The position numbers and the translations under genes were made by a program. Of a stretch of DNA of 64,000 nucleotides, positions 26,278 through 34,713 are shown one piece after another. Position 1 is the stretch's first letter, and every line of letters starts with the position of its first letter. The DNA is from Streptomyces mangrovisoli (GTDB taxonomy: Bacteria; Actinomycetota; Actinomycetes; Streptomycetales; Streptomycetaceae). The stretch lies in the NCBI RefSeq assembly GCF_000974985.2, contig NZ_LAVA02000030.1, positions 91,169 to 155,168 on the forward strand. The letters are read 5' to 3'. The notes under the pieces were generated by a model. The model made no database searches. It was not told the DNA's origin and saw only the letters and a program-made list of their open reading frames with translations.

Positions 26278-26813
26278 AGCCGCCTCCCGTGGGTCACCGT
26301 CTCGGCCAGGCCCGGTATGGCGCGGAGCTTCGCGATCCCCTTGGCGGCGTTGCTCTTGACGGCGCCGACCGAGCAGCCCATGGCCTCGGCCGTCTGCGTC
26401 TCGGTCAGGTCCTCCCAGTACCGCAGGACCACCGCCTCCCGCTGGCGCGGGGGCAGTTGGGCGAGCGCCGCGAGCAGGGCGCCGCGGTCGTCGGCCTGGG
26501 AGATGCGGTCGCCGGTGTCGGCGACCTCGGGCACCAGGCCCGAGTCGTCCCTCGGTGCCAGGAACTCCTTGAGCCGCCTGCGGTGCCTGCGGGCGTGTGC
26601 GTTGATCATCATCCGGCGTACGTACGCGTCCGATTCGTCCGCCGCGGCGATCTTGCGCCAGGCCACGTAGACCTGTTCGAGTGTCGACTGGACCAGGTCC
26701 TCCGCGGCGTGCTGCTCCCCCGTGAGGAGAAATGCCGTGCGCAGCAGCCGTGGCCAGCGGCCGACGACGAAGCTCTGGAACTCCATGTCCCGAGCCTTCT
26801 TCCGTTCCCCCAT
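26274..26813 (-). CDS. SigE-family ECF RNA polymerase sigma factor
   Basis: 179 residues. Region 2 (FVVGRWPRLLRTAFLLTGEQ through AAEDLVQSTLEQVYVAWRKI) and region 4 (LAQLPPRQREAVVLRYWEDL, then AEAMGCSVGAVKSNAAKGIA) are complete. ATG 26813 follows AAGGAGGTGCCC, a near-ideal ribosome site; longer frames upstream are shadow. It is first in a two-gene operon with a membrane partner. It probably directs a small regulon, perhaps including itself. Confidence 0.93.
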   Translation of the reverse strand: MGERKKARDMEFQSFVVGRWPRLLRTAFLLTGEQHAAEDLVQSTLEQVYVAWRKIAAADESDAYVRRMMINAHARRHRRRLKEFLAPRDDSGLVPEVADTGDRISQADDRGALLAALAQLPPRQREAVVLRYWEDLTETQTAEAMGCSVGAVKSNAAKGIAKLRAIPGLAETVTHGRRL

Positions 26814-26859
26814 GGGCACCTCCTTGATGTCAAAAGGAGTCCATGAGGCCCCCGGACCG

Positions 26860-27025
26860 TTGCCTCGTCTCGCGCACATCTTCGAAGGACCTGCGCCACC
26901 TCCGCCAGAGCTGCGCCGCCTCCGCCAGACTCGCGCCACCTCCGGCAGACCCGCGCCACCTTCGTCCGCGCGAGACCCACGCCGCCTCCGTCCGCGCGAG
27001 ACCTACGTCGCCTTCGTCCGCGCGC
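26860..27025. repeat. 20-27 bp tandem repeats at the MFS gene stop codon
   Basis: Read on the minus strand, units beginning TCTCGCGCGGACGAAGG repeat three times and are followed by three shorter TCTGGCGGAGGTGGCGC units. The first unit covers the last codons and stop (27003) of the MFS gene. The array fills the gap to the sigma gene. Confidence 0.75.
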
Positions 27026-28439
27026 CCTTCCCCGGCAGCCACACCCACATCATCACCGCGCCCGCGAGCAGCACCGCCGTGCTGGTGCGGAAGGCCAGCG
27101 CGTAGCCGTCCGTCAGTCCCTGCGGGGTGTCGTGGCCCGCGGTCCGGGCCGCAGCGAGGGTCGACATGACGGCGAGCCCCAGCGAACCGCCCATCGTGCG
27201 GGAGGTGTTGACGAGTCCGGAGACCAGTCCGGCCTCCTCCGGCGCGGCGCCCGAGGTGGCCAGGGCCGCGAGCGGGGTGGCGGCGAGGCCCGCGCCCAGC
27301 ATCATCAGCACGCCCGGGACCATGATCCCGGTGGCGTAGGAGCTGTCGGCGGTCATGGTGGACTGCCAGGCGAACCCGGCGGCCGCCACCAGCGTGCCCA
27401 GCACGGCCACGGTGCGCGCGCCCGCGGCCGGCATCAGGCGCGGGGCCAGCTTGGAGCCGAGGACGACCGCGAGGGAGCTCGGCACCAGCGCGAGGCCGGC
27501 GTCCAGCGGTGAGTAGCCGAGCACGTTCTGGGCGTAGAGCGTCATGAAGTACCACATGCAGAACATCGCCGAGCCCGACACCAGCATGGCCGCGTCGGCC
27601 GCCGCGACGGAGCGGACCTTCAGCAGCCGCAGCGGCATCAGCGGGACGGCCGTACGGGACTCGACGAGCACGAACAGGCCGATCAGCGTGAGCCCGGCGG
27701 CGAGCGGCAGCAGGGTGGCCGACGACGTCCAGCCCTCGGCCTCGGTCTGCGAGATGCCGTAGGCGAGCGTGGCGAGTCCGGCCGTCACCAGCAGCGCGCC
27801 CGGCAGGTCGAGGCGGCGCCGCTCCCCGGCCCGGCTCTCGGTCAGCCAGGCCGCGGAGCCGAGCAGCACCACCGCGCCGACCGGCACGTTGATGAGCAGC
27901 ACCCAGCGCCAGGACAGCGAGTCGACGAGGACCCCGCCGACCAGGCCGCCCGCCGCGCCGCCGCCGGCGCCGACGGCGGTCCAGGTGGCGATGGCGCGGG
28001 CGCGGGCGGCGCCCTCCGGCACGGCCGCGGTGAGCAGGGTCAGGGTCGAGGGGGCGAGGACGGCGGCGCCGAGTCCCTGCACCGCCCGCGCGCCGAGCAG
28101 CTGCGGGCCCTCCTGGGCGAGGCCGCCGGCGACCGAGGCCAGCGTGAACAGGCCGAGGCCCACGAGGAACATCCGCTTGCGGCCGTAGAGGTCGCCGGCG
28201 CGGCCGCCGAGCAGCATGAATCCGGCGAAGGCGATGGCGTAGGCGTTGACCACCCACTGGAGCCCCGACGCGCTCAGCCCGAGGTCGGCGCGCATCGACG
28301 GCAGTGCCACGTTCACCACCGACACGTCGAGGACGACCAGGAACTGGCCGGCGCAGGCGAGCGCCACCACCAGCCAGGTCGGGGGTGCGGTGCGGCGGGA
28401 GACGGCGGCGGCGTCGTCGGTTCTCAGCATGGGCGTCAT
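27003..28439 (-). CDS. MFS drug exporter, DHA2 (14-helix) type
   Basis: 478 residues. Motif A LGGRAGDLYGRKRMF, motif C-like GGLVGGVLVDSLSWRWVLLI and about 14 hydrophobic helices place it among EmrB/QacA-type proton antiporters. The start is taken at ATG 28439 (MTPMLRTDD); upstream residues are Arg/Pro-rich shadow. It is divergent from another MFS gene at 28701, with a shared AT-rich control region containing three inverted repeats. Confidence 0.9.
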   Translation of the reverse strand: MTPMLRTDDAAAVSRRTAPPTWLVVALACAGQFLVVLDVSVVNVALPSMRADLGLSASGLQWVVNAYAIAFAGFMLLGGRAGDLYGRKRMFLVGLGLFTLASVAGGLAQEGPQLLGARAVQGLGAAVLAPSTLTLLTAAVPEGAARARAIATWTAVGAGGGAAGGLVGGVLVDSLSWRWVLLINVPVGAVVLLGSAAWLTESRAGERRRLDLPGALLVTAGLATLAYGISQTEAEGWTSSATLLPLAAGLTLIGLFVLVESRTAVPLMPLRLLKVRSVAAADAAMLVSGSAMFCMWYFMTLYAQNVLGYSPLDAGLALVPSSLAVVLGSKLAPRLMPAAGARTVAVLGTLVAAAGFAWQSTMTADSSYATGIMVPGVLMMLGAGLAATPLAALATSGAAPEEAGLVSGLVNTSRTMGGSLGLAVMSTLAAARTAGHDTPQGLTDGYALAFRTSTAVLLAGAVMMWVWLPGKGARTKAT

Positions 28440-28592
28440 GGTCTCAACCGGGGTGCGCCCCTTGCATCGGGATTTCGTCCCGGACCGGCCCGGGACGCCC
28501 GACCTAGGTCCGGGTGGCTCCCGCCGTGGCAGACGGGGTCCGGGTCCGCGGCCGACCCCCAACAGAAGGTAAAGAAATTATCAGTACACCGA

Positions 28593-28663
28593 AGCAACGG
28601 AATAGTTGCTCATGCATACGTCGTTCGTCATGCATGTATCCGCGTACGTCCGCTTCGTACGCG
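28593..28663. promoter_or_regulatory. Three inverted repeats between divergent MFS genes
   Basis: AGCAAC-6-GTTGCT (28593-28610), ATGCAT-12-ATGCAT (28612-28635) and CGCGTACG-7-CGTACGCG (28641-28663, perfect eight-base-pair arms) sit side by side. The last ends 37 bp before the start of the right-hand MFS gene. No regulator gene is adjacent. Confidence 0.6.
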
Positions 28664-28700
28664 CCTCGAACTTCCCTCACCGGCCTGGAGGCCCCACCCC

Positions 28701-30443
28701 ATGACGCACACGTCGACCGGCCGGCCCGCGCGGGCAGCGAGCGGGGCCCTGGTCCCGGTCCTCGCGTTCGCGGGCATCGTGGTCGCGGTCATGCAGACCC
28801 TGCTCGTCCCCGTCATCAAGGACCTGCCGCAGCTGCTGGACACCGAGGCCAGCAACGCCACCTGGGTGCTGACCTCGACCCTGCTCTCCGGCGCGGTGGC
28901 CACGCCGATCATGGGCCGCCTCGGCGACCTCTACGGCAAGCGGCGCATGCTGATCGCCAGCCTCTCGGTGATGGTGGTCGGCGCGCTGCTCAGCGCCGTC
29001 ACCAGCGCACTGATCCCGATGATCGTCGGCCGTTCCCTGCAGGGCTTCGCCATGGGCGCCATCCCGCTCGGCATCGGCCTGATGCGGGACATGCTGCCCC
29101 GCGAGCGGCTCGGCTCGGCGATGGCCCTGATGAGCTCCTCGATCGGCGTCGGCGGCGGTCTCGCGCTGCCGCTCGCGGCGCTGGTCGCCCAGCACGCCGA
29201 CTGGCACGCCCTCTTCTACGGCGCCGCCGGCCTCGGCGTCCTCTGCATCGTGCTGACCCTGGTCGTCGTGCCGGAGACCCCGATGCGGGCCGAGGGCTCG
29301 TTCGACCTGCCAGGCGCGCTCGGGCTGTCCGCCGGCCTCGTGCTGCTCCTGCTGCCCGTCACCAAGGGCAGCGACTGGGGCTGGTCGTCCGGCACCACGC
29401 TCGGCCTGTTCGCCGCCGCCGTCGTGGTCCTGCTCGTGTGGGGCCTGTTCGAGCTGCGCGTCAAGGCGCCGCTGGTCGACCTGCGCACCACCGCCCGCCG
29501 CGAGGTGCTGCTGACCAACCTGGCCTCGATCATGGTCGGCGTCAGCTTCTACGTCGTCTCGCTGGTCCTGCCCCAGCTGCTCCAGCTGCCCACCGCCACC
29601 GGGTACGGCCTCGGCCAGTCGATGGTCTCCGCCGGCCTGCTGGTGGCCCCGCTGGGCCTGACGATGATGCTGACCGCGCCGGTCTACGCGCGGCTCTCCG
29701 CCCGCTACGGCCCCAAGGTCACCCTGCTCCTCGGCATGTTCGTCATCGCGATCGGCTACGGCGCCGGCCTCGGCCTGATGAGCGCGGCCTGGCAGAGCCT
29801 CGTGATCTCGGTCATCCTCGGCGCGGGCATCGGCCTCGCGTACTCCTCGCTGCCCGCGCTGATCGTCGGCGCGGTCCCGGCGTCGGAGACGGGCGCGGCC
29901 AACGGCCTCAACACCCTCATGCGCTCCATCGGTACGTCCGTGTCGAGCGCCGTCATCGGCATGGTGCTCGCGAACACCGCGCACACCGTGGGCGGGGTGG
30001 CCGTCCCGACCATGCACGGCTTCCGCGTCTCCTTCCTGATCGCGACGGCGGCGGTCGCCGTCGGCCTGCTCCTCGCGGTGTTCCTGCCGAAGCAGAGCCG
30101 CCCCGCCCAGCACACGCAGCTGCGCGCCAGCAGCGAGGAGGAGGCGGGCATCGCGCACGCCGAGGAGGCGCTGCGCGGCTTCAGCGGCCGGGTCCTCGAC
30201 GCGGACGGCGCACCGGTCGCCCGCGCCAAGGTCACCCTGATCGACCGGCGGGGCCGCCAGGCGGGCGCCACGACCTCCGGGGAGGACGGCAGCTACGCGC
30301 TCGCCGTGCCCGAGCAGGGCGCGTACGTCGTCGCCGCGCGGGCCCTCGGGCACGGCCCGCTGGCCTCCTCCGCGACCCACTCGGGCGGCGACGAGCCGGT
30401 CCGGCTCGACCTCGCCCTGCCGGGGGACACGGTCCCGGCGTGA
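28701..30443 (+). CDS. MFS transporter with C-terminal carboxypeptidase-regulatory-like domain
   Basis: 580 residues. The first 470 are a 14-helix MFS exporter (GRLGDLYGKRRMLIASLSV; VSFYVVSLVLPQLLQLPTAT). After a polar linker (EEEAGIAHAEEALRG), residues about 495-575 form a beta-sandwich, GFSGRVLDADGAPVARAKVT through SGEDGSYALAVPEQGAYVV, of the CarboxypepD_reg type, an Ig-like fold usually found on extracellular or periplasmic proteins. ATG 28701 has GGAGG upstream. The role of the appended domain is unknown. Confidence 0.88.
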   Translation: MTHTSTGRPARAASGALVPVLAFAGIVVAVMQTLLVPVIKDLPQLLDTEASNATWVLTSTLLSGAVATPIMGRLGDLYGKRRMLIASLSVMVVGALLSAVTSALIPMIVGRSLQGFAMGAIPLGIGLMRDMLPRERLGSAMALMSSSIGVGGGLALPLAALVAQHADWHALFYGAAGLGVLCIVLTLVVVPETPMRAEGSFDLPGALGLSAGLVLLLLPVTKGSDWGWSSGTTLGLFAAAVVVLLVWGLFELRVKAPLVDLRTTARREVLLTNLASIMVGVSFYVVSLVLPQLLQLPTATGYGLGQSMVSAGLLVAPLGLTMMLTAPVYARLSARYGPKVTLLLGMFVIAIGYGAGLGLMSAAWQSLVISVILGAGIGLAYSSLPALIVGAVPASETGAANGLNTLMRSIGTSVSSAVIGMVLANTAHTVGGVAVPTMHGFRVSFLIATAAVAVGLLLAVFLPKQSRPAQHTQLRASSEEEAGIAHAEEALRGFSGRVLDADGAPVARAKVTLIDRRGRQAGATTSGEDGSYALAVPEQGAYVVAARALGHGPLASSATHSGGDEPVRLDLALPGDTVPA

Positions 30444-30492
30444 ACGCCGCTCCCGGCCGTACGGCCCCGGGTCGCTGAGATTCTCCCCACGC

Positions 30493-30524
30493 GTACCCCC
30501 TGTCGCCCCGGCGGCGGGGGGTAC
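30493..30524 (+). terminator. Hairpin after the MFS gene
   Basis: GTACCCCC at 30493-30500 pairs with GGGGGTAC at 30517-30524, closing over a GC-rich loop. It sits 50 bp after the MFS stop and 56 bp before the methyltransferase ATG. No T-tract follows, so it is a G+C-rich Streptomyces-style terminator or leader hairpin. Confidence 0.5.
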
Positions 30525-30579
30525 GACAGCATGGGCGCCTGCACCGCCGTACGACCGCCCTACCCGCGAGGAGCGCTCC

Positions 30580-31230
30580 ATGCCCGCCACGCCCAAGCCC
30601 GAGATCCTGGCCGCCTTCGAGGCGGCGAAGGGCTTCATGCCCATGGACGAGGGGCTCGCGCTGTACGCCGCCGCGGCCGAGGCGGGCCGGCTCGGCCTTC
30701 CGCTGCTGGAGGTCGGCACCTACTGCGGGCGCTCCACCGTCCTGCTCGCCGACGCCGCCCGCGAGGCGGGGGTGACCGCGCTCACCGTCGACCACCACCG
30801 CGGCAGCGAGGAGCAGCAGCCGGGCTGGGACTACCACGACCCGGAGACGGTCGACCCGGAGATCGGCCTGATGGACACGCTGCCGACGTTCCGCAGGACG
30901 CTGCACCGGGCGGGCCTGGAGGAGCACGTGGTGGCGCTGGTCGGCCGCTCGCCGCAGATCGCCGCGCTGTGGGCGCGGCCGCTCGGCCTGGTGTTCGTCG
31001 ACGGCGGGCACACCGACGAGCACGCGAGCGCCGACTACGAGGGCTGGGCGCCGCATGTCGCCGAGGGCGGGCTGCTCGTCATCCACGACGTCTTCCCGGA
31101 GCCGGAGGACGAGTTCACCGGGCAGGCCCCCTACCGCGTGCACCAGCGGGCGCTGGCCTCGGGCGCGTTCACGGAGGTGTCCGCGACCGGTTCGCTGCGT
31201 GTCCTGCGGCGGCGCGGGGCCGGGATCTGA
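30580..31230 (+). CDS. Class I SAM-dependent methyltransferase
   Basis: 216 residues with the SAM-binding motif LLEVGTYCGRSTVLLADAA and a post-I acidic LTVDHHRGSEEQQ. LVFVDGGHTDEHASADYEGW is the metal/active loop seen in the Methyltransf_24 (cephalosporin hydroxylase/O-methyltransferase-like) group. It starts at ATG 30580 after GAGGAG. The substrate is unknown; the amidase gene begins 23 bp later but has its own promoter. Confidence 0.85.
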   Translation: MPATPKPEILAAFEAAKGFMPMDEGLALYAAAAEAGRLGLPLLEVGTYCGRSTVLLADAAREAGVTALTVDHHRGSEEQQPGWDYHDPETVDPEIGLMDTLPTFRRTLHRAGLEEHVVALVGRSPQIAALWARPLGLVFVDGGHTDEHASADYEGWAPHVAEGGLLVIHDVFPEPEDEFTGQAPYRVHQRALASGAFTEVSATGSLRVLRRRGAGI

Positions 31231-31252
31231 GGGCCCGGTTAGAGTCGCTGAC

Positions 31253-32209
31253 GTGTCCTACTCAGGCCCGGAATTCGAACCGCCCCAGCCCTCCCGCCGC
31301 TCCCCGCTGCGCCGCCCCCTGACCGTCGCGCTCGCCGCCCTGGTGCCGGGCGCGCTGCTCGGCTGGATCGTCTACGCGGCGGTCGGCGGGCCCGACGGCT
31401 CCGCCACCGCCGCCGCCTCCCCGGCGGCCTCCTCCCCGTCGCCGTGGTCGGCCCCGCCGCCCTCGACGAGCGCGGGCAAGGACGGCGCGAACGGCAAGGG
31501 CACGACGCCGGCGCCCACCGGTTCCGGCACCGGCCCGCTCGCGGGCAAGGTCGTCGTCATCGACCCGGGCCACAACACGGGCAACGCCCGGCACACGGCC
31601 GAGATCAACCGCAAGGTGGACATCGGCAACAGCCGCAAGGAGTGCGACACCACCGGCACGTCCACCAACGCCGGTTACGCGGAAGCCCGGTTCACGCTGG
31701 ACGTGGCGCACCGGCTGCGCACGCTCCTCGAAGCGCAGGGCGCCACCGTGAAGTTGACCCACGACGGCGACTCGCCGTCCTGGGGTCCGTGCATCGACGA
31801 GCGGGCCCACATCGGCAACACGGCGCACGCCGACGCGGCGATCTCGATCCACGCAGACGGCGCGGCGCAGGGCGACCGCGGCTTCCACGTCATCCTCCCC
31901 GGGGCCGTGCACGCCGGGGGCGCGGACACCCGGCCGATCGTGGCCGCGTCCAAGTCGCTCGGCGAACGCGTCGCGGGCAACTTCCTTCGCGCGACGGGCG
32001 AACAGCCGTCCAACTACGTCGGCGACGGTACCGGCCTCGTCACACGTGAGGACCTGGGCGGTCTCAATCTGTCAACGGTTCCGAAGGTGTTCATCGAGTG
32101 CGGCAACATGCGCGATAGCAAGGACGCGGCGCTGCTCACCAGCGGTGCCTGGCGGCAGAAGGCGGCGCAGGGGATCTCGGAGGGAATTGTGAGCTTCCTG
32201 CACGGGTAG
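31253..32209 (+). CDS. N-acetylmuramoyl-L-alanine amidase (Amidase_3), membrane-anchored
   Basis: 318 residues. An N-terminal anchor (TVALAALVPGALLGWIVYAAV) is followed by a Ser/Pro-rich linker and a zinc amidase domain with VVIDPGHNTGN, EARFTLDVAHRLR, AAISIHADG and FIECGNM, where His, Glu, His and Glu bind and activate zinc. It cleaves peptide stems from peptidoglycan outside the membrane. It starts at GTG 31253; TAGAGT at 31240-31245 ends seven bases before it and there is no ribosome site, so the transcript is likely leaderless. Confidence 0.92.
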   Translation: MSYSGPEFEPPQPSRRSPLRRPLTVALAALVPGALLGWIVYAAVGGPDGSATAAASPAASSPSPWSAPPPSTSAGKDGANGKGTTPAPTGSGTGPLAGKVVVIDPGHNTGNARHTAEINRKVDIGNSRKECDTTGTSTNAGYAEARFTLDVAHRLRTLLEAQGATVKLTHDGDSPSWGPCIDERAHIGNTAHADAAISIHADGAAQGDRGFHVILPGAVHAGGADTRPIVAASKSLGERVAGNFLRATGEQPSNYVGDGTGLVTREDLGGLNLSTVPKVFIECGNMRDSKDAALLTSGAWRQKAAQGISEGIVSFLHG

Positions 32210-32368
32210 GGATCAGCGCACCGATCCCGGCGGACAGCCTGATCGTCCGGACGATAGTGTCGTCCGTACGATGAGGGGTCACCCCCCGTGCTTCCCACCG
32301 GGCCCGCAGGGCGACTTGGTGACAGCGACGCCTCTACCGACGACGAGACGATCTACGAAGGATCTGAA

Positions 32369-33130
32369 GTGAATATCCGCTCCCTCACTCGGGGCGACGG
32401 CGTGGTGATCGGAGCAGCGGTGTTGCTGTTCATCGCGTCGTTCCTCAACACCTACGACGGCATCGACATGAACTCCTGGGACAACCTCGGGGACGGCCTC
32501 GGCCTGTACCTGGGCGGAGTGATCGGCGCCGGTCTCATCGTCGCCAACCGCACGCTGCCGCAGCCGCGCAAGGTCGCGGGCCTGGACCTCGGCACGGTCG
32601 GCACGGCCTTCACGGTCCTGGTCTTCTGGATCTTCTTCTGGACGCTGGTGGACGTGCCGGACTCGGTGGACGCCGCGTCGGGCCTGATCCTCGGCTTCAT
32701 CGCCGCGCTCGTCCTCGCGGGCGGTGCCGTCGCCACGGAGCTGGTCCCGGCCCTGAAGGCGCCGCTGATCAGCAACGCGCCGCGGCCGGTGGGCCCGCCG
32801 CCGTTCGGCGGTCAGCCGCAGGGTGGTTACGGCTACCCGGGCGCGCCGCAGCCGGCGTTCGGCGGCGGTCAGCCGCAGCCGGGTCCGCAGCCGGGTCAGC
32901 CGTTCGCGGGCCAGCAGCAGCCCGCCGCCTCGGACTTCTCGCCGTTCTGGTTCGCGGTGCCGGTGGCCCGGCCGCTGTTCCCGGAGGACGGCTCGCCGAC
33001 GCCGATCGCCGAACTGGCGCCCGGCACCTGGTACCTGGCGGTCGAGCAGCGCGGCGCCCAGCTGGTCGCGCAGACCCAGGACGGCCGGCGTGGCGTCCTC
33101 CAGGACACCTCGGGCATCCAGCGCGGCTGA
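32369..33130 (+). CDS. Multi-pass membrane protein with Pro/Gly/Gln-rich linker
   Basis: 253 residues from GTG 32369 (AAGGA six bases upstream). About four membrane helices (VVIGAAVLLFIASF; GLGLYLGGVIGAGLIVA; FTVLVFWIFFWTLVD; LILGFIAALVLAGGAVA) are followed by a disordered GGQPQGGYGYPGAPQ-type linker. A small C-terminal domain (FWFAVPVARPLF, GTWYLAVEQRG, RGVLQDTSGIQRG) follows. Actinomycete-specific, function unknown; the tail domain recurs in other Streptomyces membrane proteins. Confidence 0.75.
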   Translation: MNIRSLTRGDGVVIGAAVLLFIASFLNTYDGIDMNSWDNLGDGLGLYLGGVIGAGLIVANRTLPQPRKVAGLDLGTVGTAFTVLVFWIFFWTLVDVPDSVDAASGLILGFIAALVLAGGAVATELVPALKAPLISNAPRPVGPPPFGGQPQGGYGYPGAPQPAFGGGQPQPGPQPGQPFAGQQQPAASDFSPFWFAVPVARPLFPEDGSPTPIAELAPGTWYLAVEQRGAQLVAQTQDGRRGVLQDTSGIQRG

Positions 33131-33148
33131 CGCGCGGTCTTCCCTTCG

Positions 33149-33178
33149 CGGCCCCTCGCCCTTCCGGGCGGGGGGCCG
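33149..33178. terminator. GC-rich hairpin terminator
   Basis: CGGCCCCTCGCCC and GGGCGGGGGGCCG form an imperfect stem around TTCC, 20 bp after the membrane protein gene, followed by TTGTCG. Confidence 0.5.
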
Positions 33179-33210
33179 TTGTCGTACAGTCGCAGCTCCA
33201 CGCACGCTTG

Positions 33211-33225
33211 CTGACGGCACGTCAG
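33211..33225. promoter_or_regulatory. CTGACG-N4-RTCAG palindrome, copy 2
   Basis: CTGACGGCACGTCAG, 15 bp before the start of the F420-type oxidoreductase gene, where binding would overlap the promoter or transcript start. Confidence 0.7.
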
Positions 33226-33240
33226 ATGGGGTGAGGCGTC

Positions 33241-34254
33241 ATGCGGTTGGGGCTCGCACTGGGCTACTGGGGGCGCGGCCCGTCCGCGGACCAGCTGAGC
33301 CTCGCGCAGGAGGCGGAGCGGCTCGGCTACGACTCGGTGTGGACGGCGGAGTCCTGGGGCTCGGACGCCTTCACGCCGCTGACCTGGATCGCCGCCCACA
33401 CGACGCGGATCGGGCTCGGTACGGCCGTGGCGCAGATGGCGGCGCGCTCGCCGGCCACCACCGCGATGCACGCGCTGACCCTGGACCATCTCAGCGGCGG
33501 GCGGATGCTGCTGGGCCTCGGCCTGTCGGGTCCGCAGGTCGTCGAGGGCTGGTACGGGCGGCCGTTCCCGTCCTCGCCGCTGACCGCGACCCGGGAGTAC
33601 GTCGACGTCGTACGGCAGGTGCTGCGGCGCGAGGCGCCGGTCGAGCTGGACGGACGGTTCCATCCGCTGCCGTACCGGGGATCCGACGCGACCGGACTCG
33701 GCAAGCCGCTGAAGCCGATCACGCACCCGCTCCGCGCCGATCTGCCGGTGCTGCTGGGTGCGGAGGGGCCGAAGAACGTCGCCCAGACCGTGCGGATCGC
33801 CGACGGCTGGCTGCCGTTGTACTGGTCGCCGGAGCGGCCCGTGGAGGTGTACGGCTCCGCCCTCGAGAAGCTGCCCGCGGGGTTCCGGGTGGCCCCGATG
33901 GCCCAGGTACGGGTCTGCGACGACATCGCGGAGGGCCTGCTGCCGGTGAAGGCGATGCTCGGCTTCTACATCGGCGGGATGGGCCACGCGGCCCGCAACT
34001 TCCACGCCGACCTGATGGCGCGCATGGGGTACGGGCAAGAGGCCCGGCGCATCCAGGAGTTGTTCCTCGCCGGGCGGCGCGAGGAGGCCGTGCTCGCCGT
34101 CCCGGACGCGTTCGCCGACGAGATCTCCCTGGTCGGCCCGCGCGAGCGGATCGCGGAGCGGCTGGAACGGTGGCGCAAGGGCCCGGTGACGGATCTGCTG
34201 GCGCTCTCCCCCGACCTGGCGACGCTGCGGGTGCTCGCGGAGCTCAACTCCTGA
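33241..34254 (+). CDS. LLM-class F420-dependent oxidoreductase, Rv3520c-like
   Basis: 337-residue luciferase-like TIM barrel expected to use F420 (or flavin). Family phrases: LGLALGYWGRGPSADQLSLA, SVWTAESWGSDAFTPLTWIA, TLDHLSGGRMLLGLGLSGPQ, KPITHPLRADLPVLLGAEGP. From memory these closely match mycobacterial Rv3520c, a member of the cholesterol-catabolic KstR regulon. It starts at ATG 33241 with GGTGAGG upstream. The operator palindrome directly before it is shared with other steroid-type genes in the window. Confidence 0.9.
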   Translation: MRLGLALGYWGRGPSADQLSLAQEAERLGYDSVWTAESWGSDAFTPLTWIAAHTTRIGLGTAVAQMAARSPATTAMHALTLDHLSGGRMLLGLGLSGPQVVEGWYGRPFPSSPLTATREYVDVVRQVLRREAPVELDGRFHPLPYRGSDATGLGKPLKPITHPLRADLPVLLGAEGPKNVAQTVRIADGWLPLYWSPERPVEVYGSALEKLPAGFRVAPMAQVRVCDDIAEGLLPVKAMLGFYIGGMGHAARNFHADLMARMGYGQEARRIQELFLAGRREEAVLAVPDAFADEISLVGPRERIAERLERWRKGPVTDLLALSPDLATLRVLAELNS

Positions 34255-34319
34255 GCCGCGCGCGGAAAGAGCGGAAACCGGCCGGGTTTCAGGTGCGTTC
34301 CAGCGGCAATCCGGGTCTC

Positions 34320-34604
34320 ATGTCTAGATATCGCGGCAACGAGGCCGGGACGGTCATCGCGATCGTCGCCGACATCATGGCCCTCATCCTGGGCCTGTGG
34401 ATTCTCATGTACCTGCTGGACGCGAACCGCGCGAACGACTTCGTGCAGTTCATCCACAGCGCGGCGCGCTGGCTGGCGGGCTGGTCCTACGACCTGTTCA
34501 CGTTCGACGCGGCGTGGGCGCGGGTAGTGGCGGGCTACGGCCTCGCCGCGGTCGTCTACCTGTTCATCGGCCACGCGATTGCCCGGCGGGCGGCTCGGCA
34601 TTGA
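34320..34604 (+). CDS. Small two-helix membrane protein
   Basis: 94 residues, MSRYRGNEAGTVIAIVADIM onward, with two hydrophobic helices (IAIVADIMALILGLWILMYL and VVAGYGLAAVVYLFIGHAIA) separated by an amphipathic loop with Trp residues. It ends in basic ARRAARH. Such proteins are common in Streptomyces (DUF-type). A weak ribosome site; the 3' side is closed by a GCGCAGTTCCCC palindrome. Confidence 0.7.
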   Translation: MSRYRGNEAGTVIAIVADIMALILGLWILMYLLDANRANDFVQFIHSAARWLAGWSYDLFTFDAAWARVVAGYGLAAVVYLFIGHAIARRAARH

Positions 34605-34666
34605 GCTCCGCTCGCGTTGGGCGAGGGGTTCGCGGGGTGCGTCGCCCGCGGGCCCCTCGTGGCCGG

Positions 34667-34706
34667 GCGCGCAGTTCCCCGCGCCCCTTTTGGGCGCGGG
34701 GAGCTG
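34667..34706. repeat. GCGCAGTTCCCCGCGCCCC palindrome, intergenic copy
   Basis: The half-site GCGCAGTTCCCCGCGCCCC (34669-34687) is followed by TTTT and the imperfect complement GGGCGCGGGGAGCTG. It lies between convergent genes and could terminate both. First member in the window of a repeated family. Confidence 0.85.
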
Positions 34707-34713
34707 ACGGCGT

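Noticed and set aside
28677..30719. 680-codon minus-strand frame opposite the MFS gene
   Set aside because: Low-complexity antisense composition (Ala/Gly/Arg/Asp/His) typical of high-GC shadows; no domain visible.
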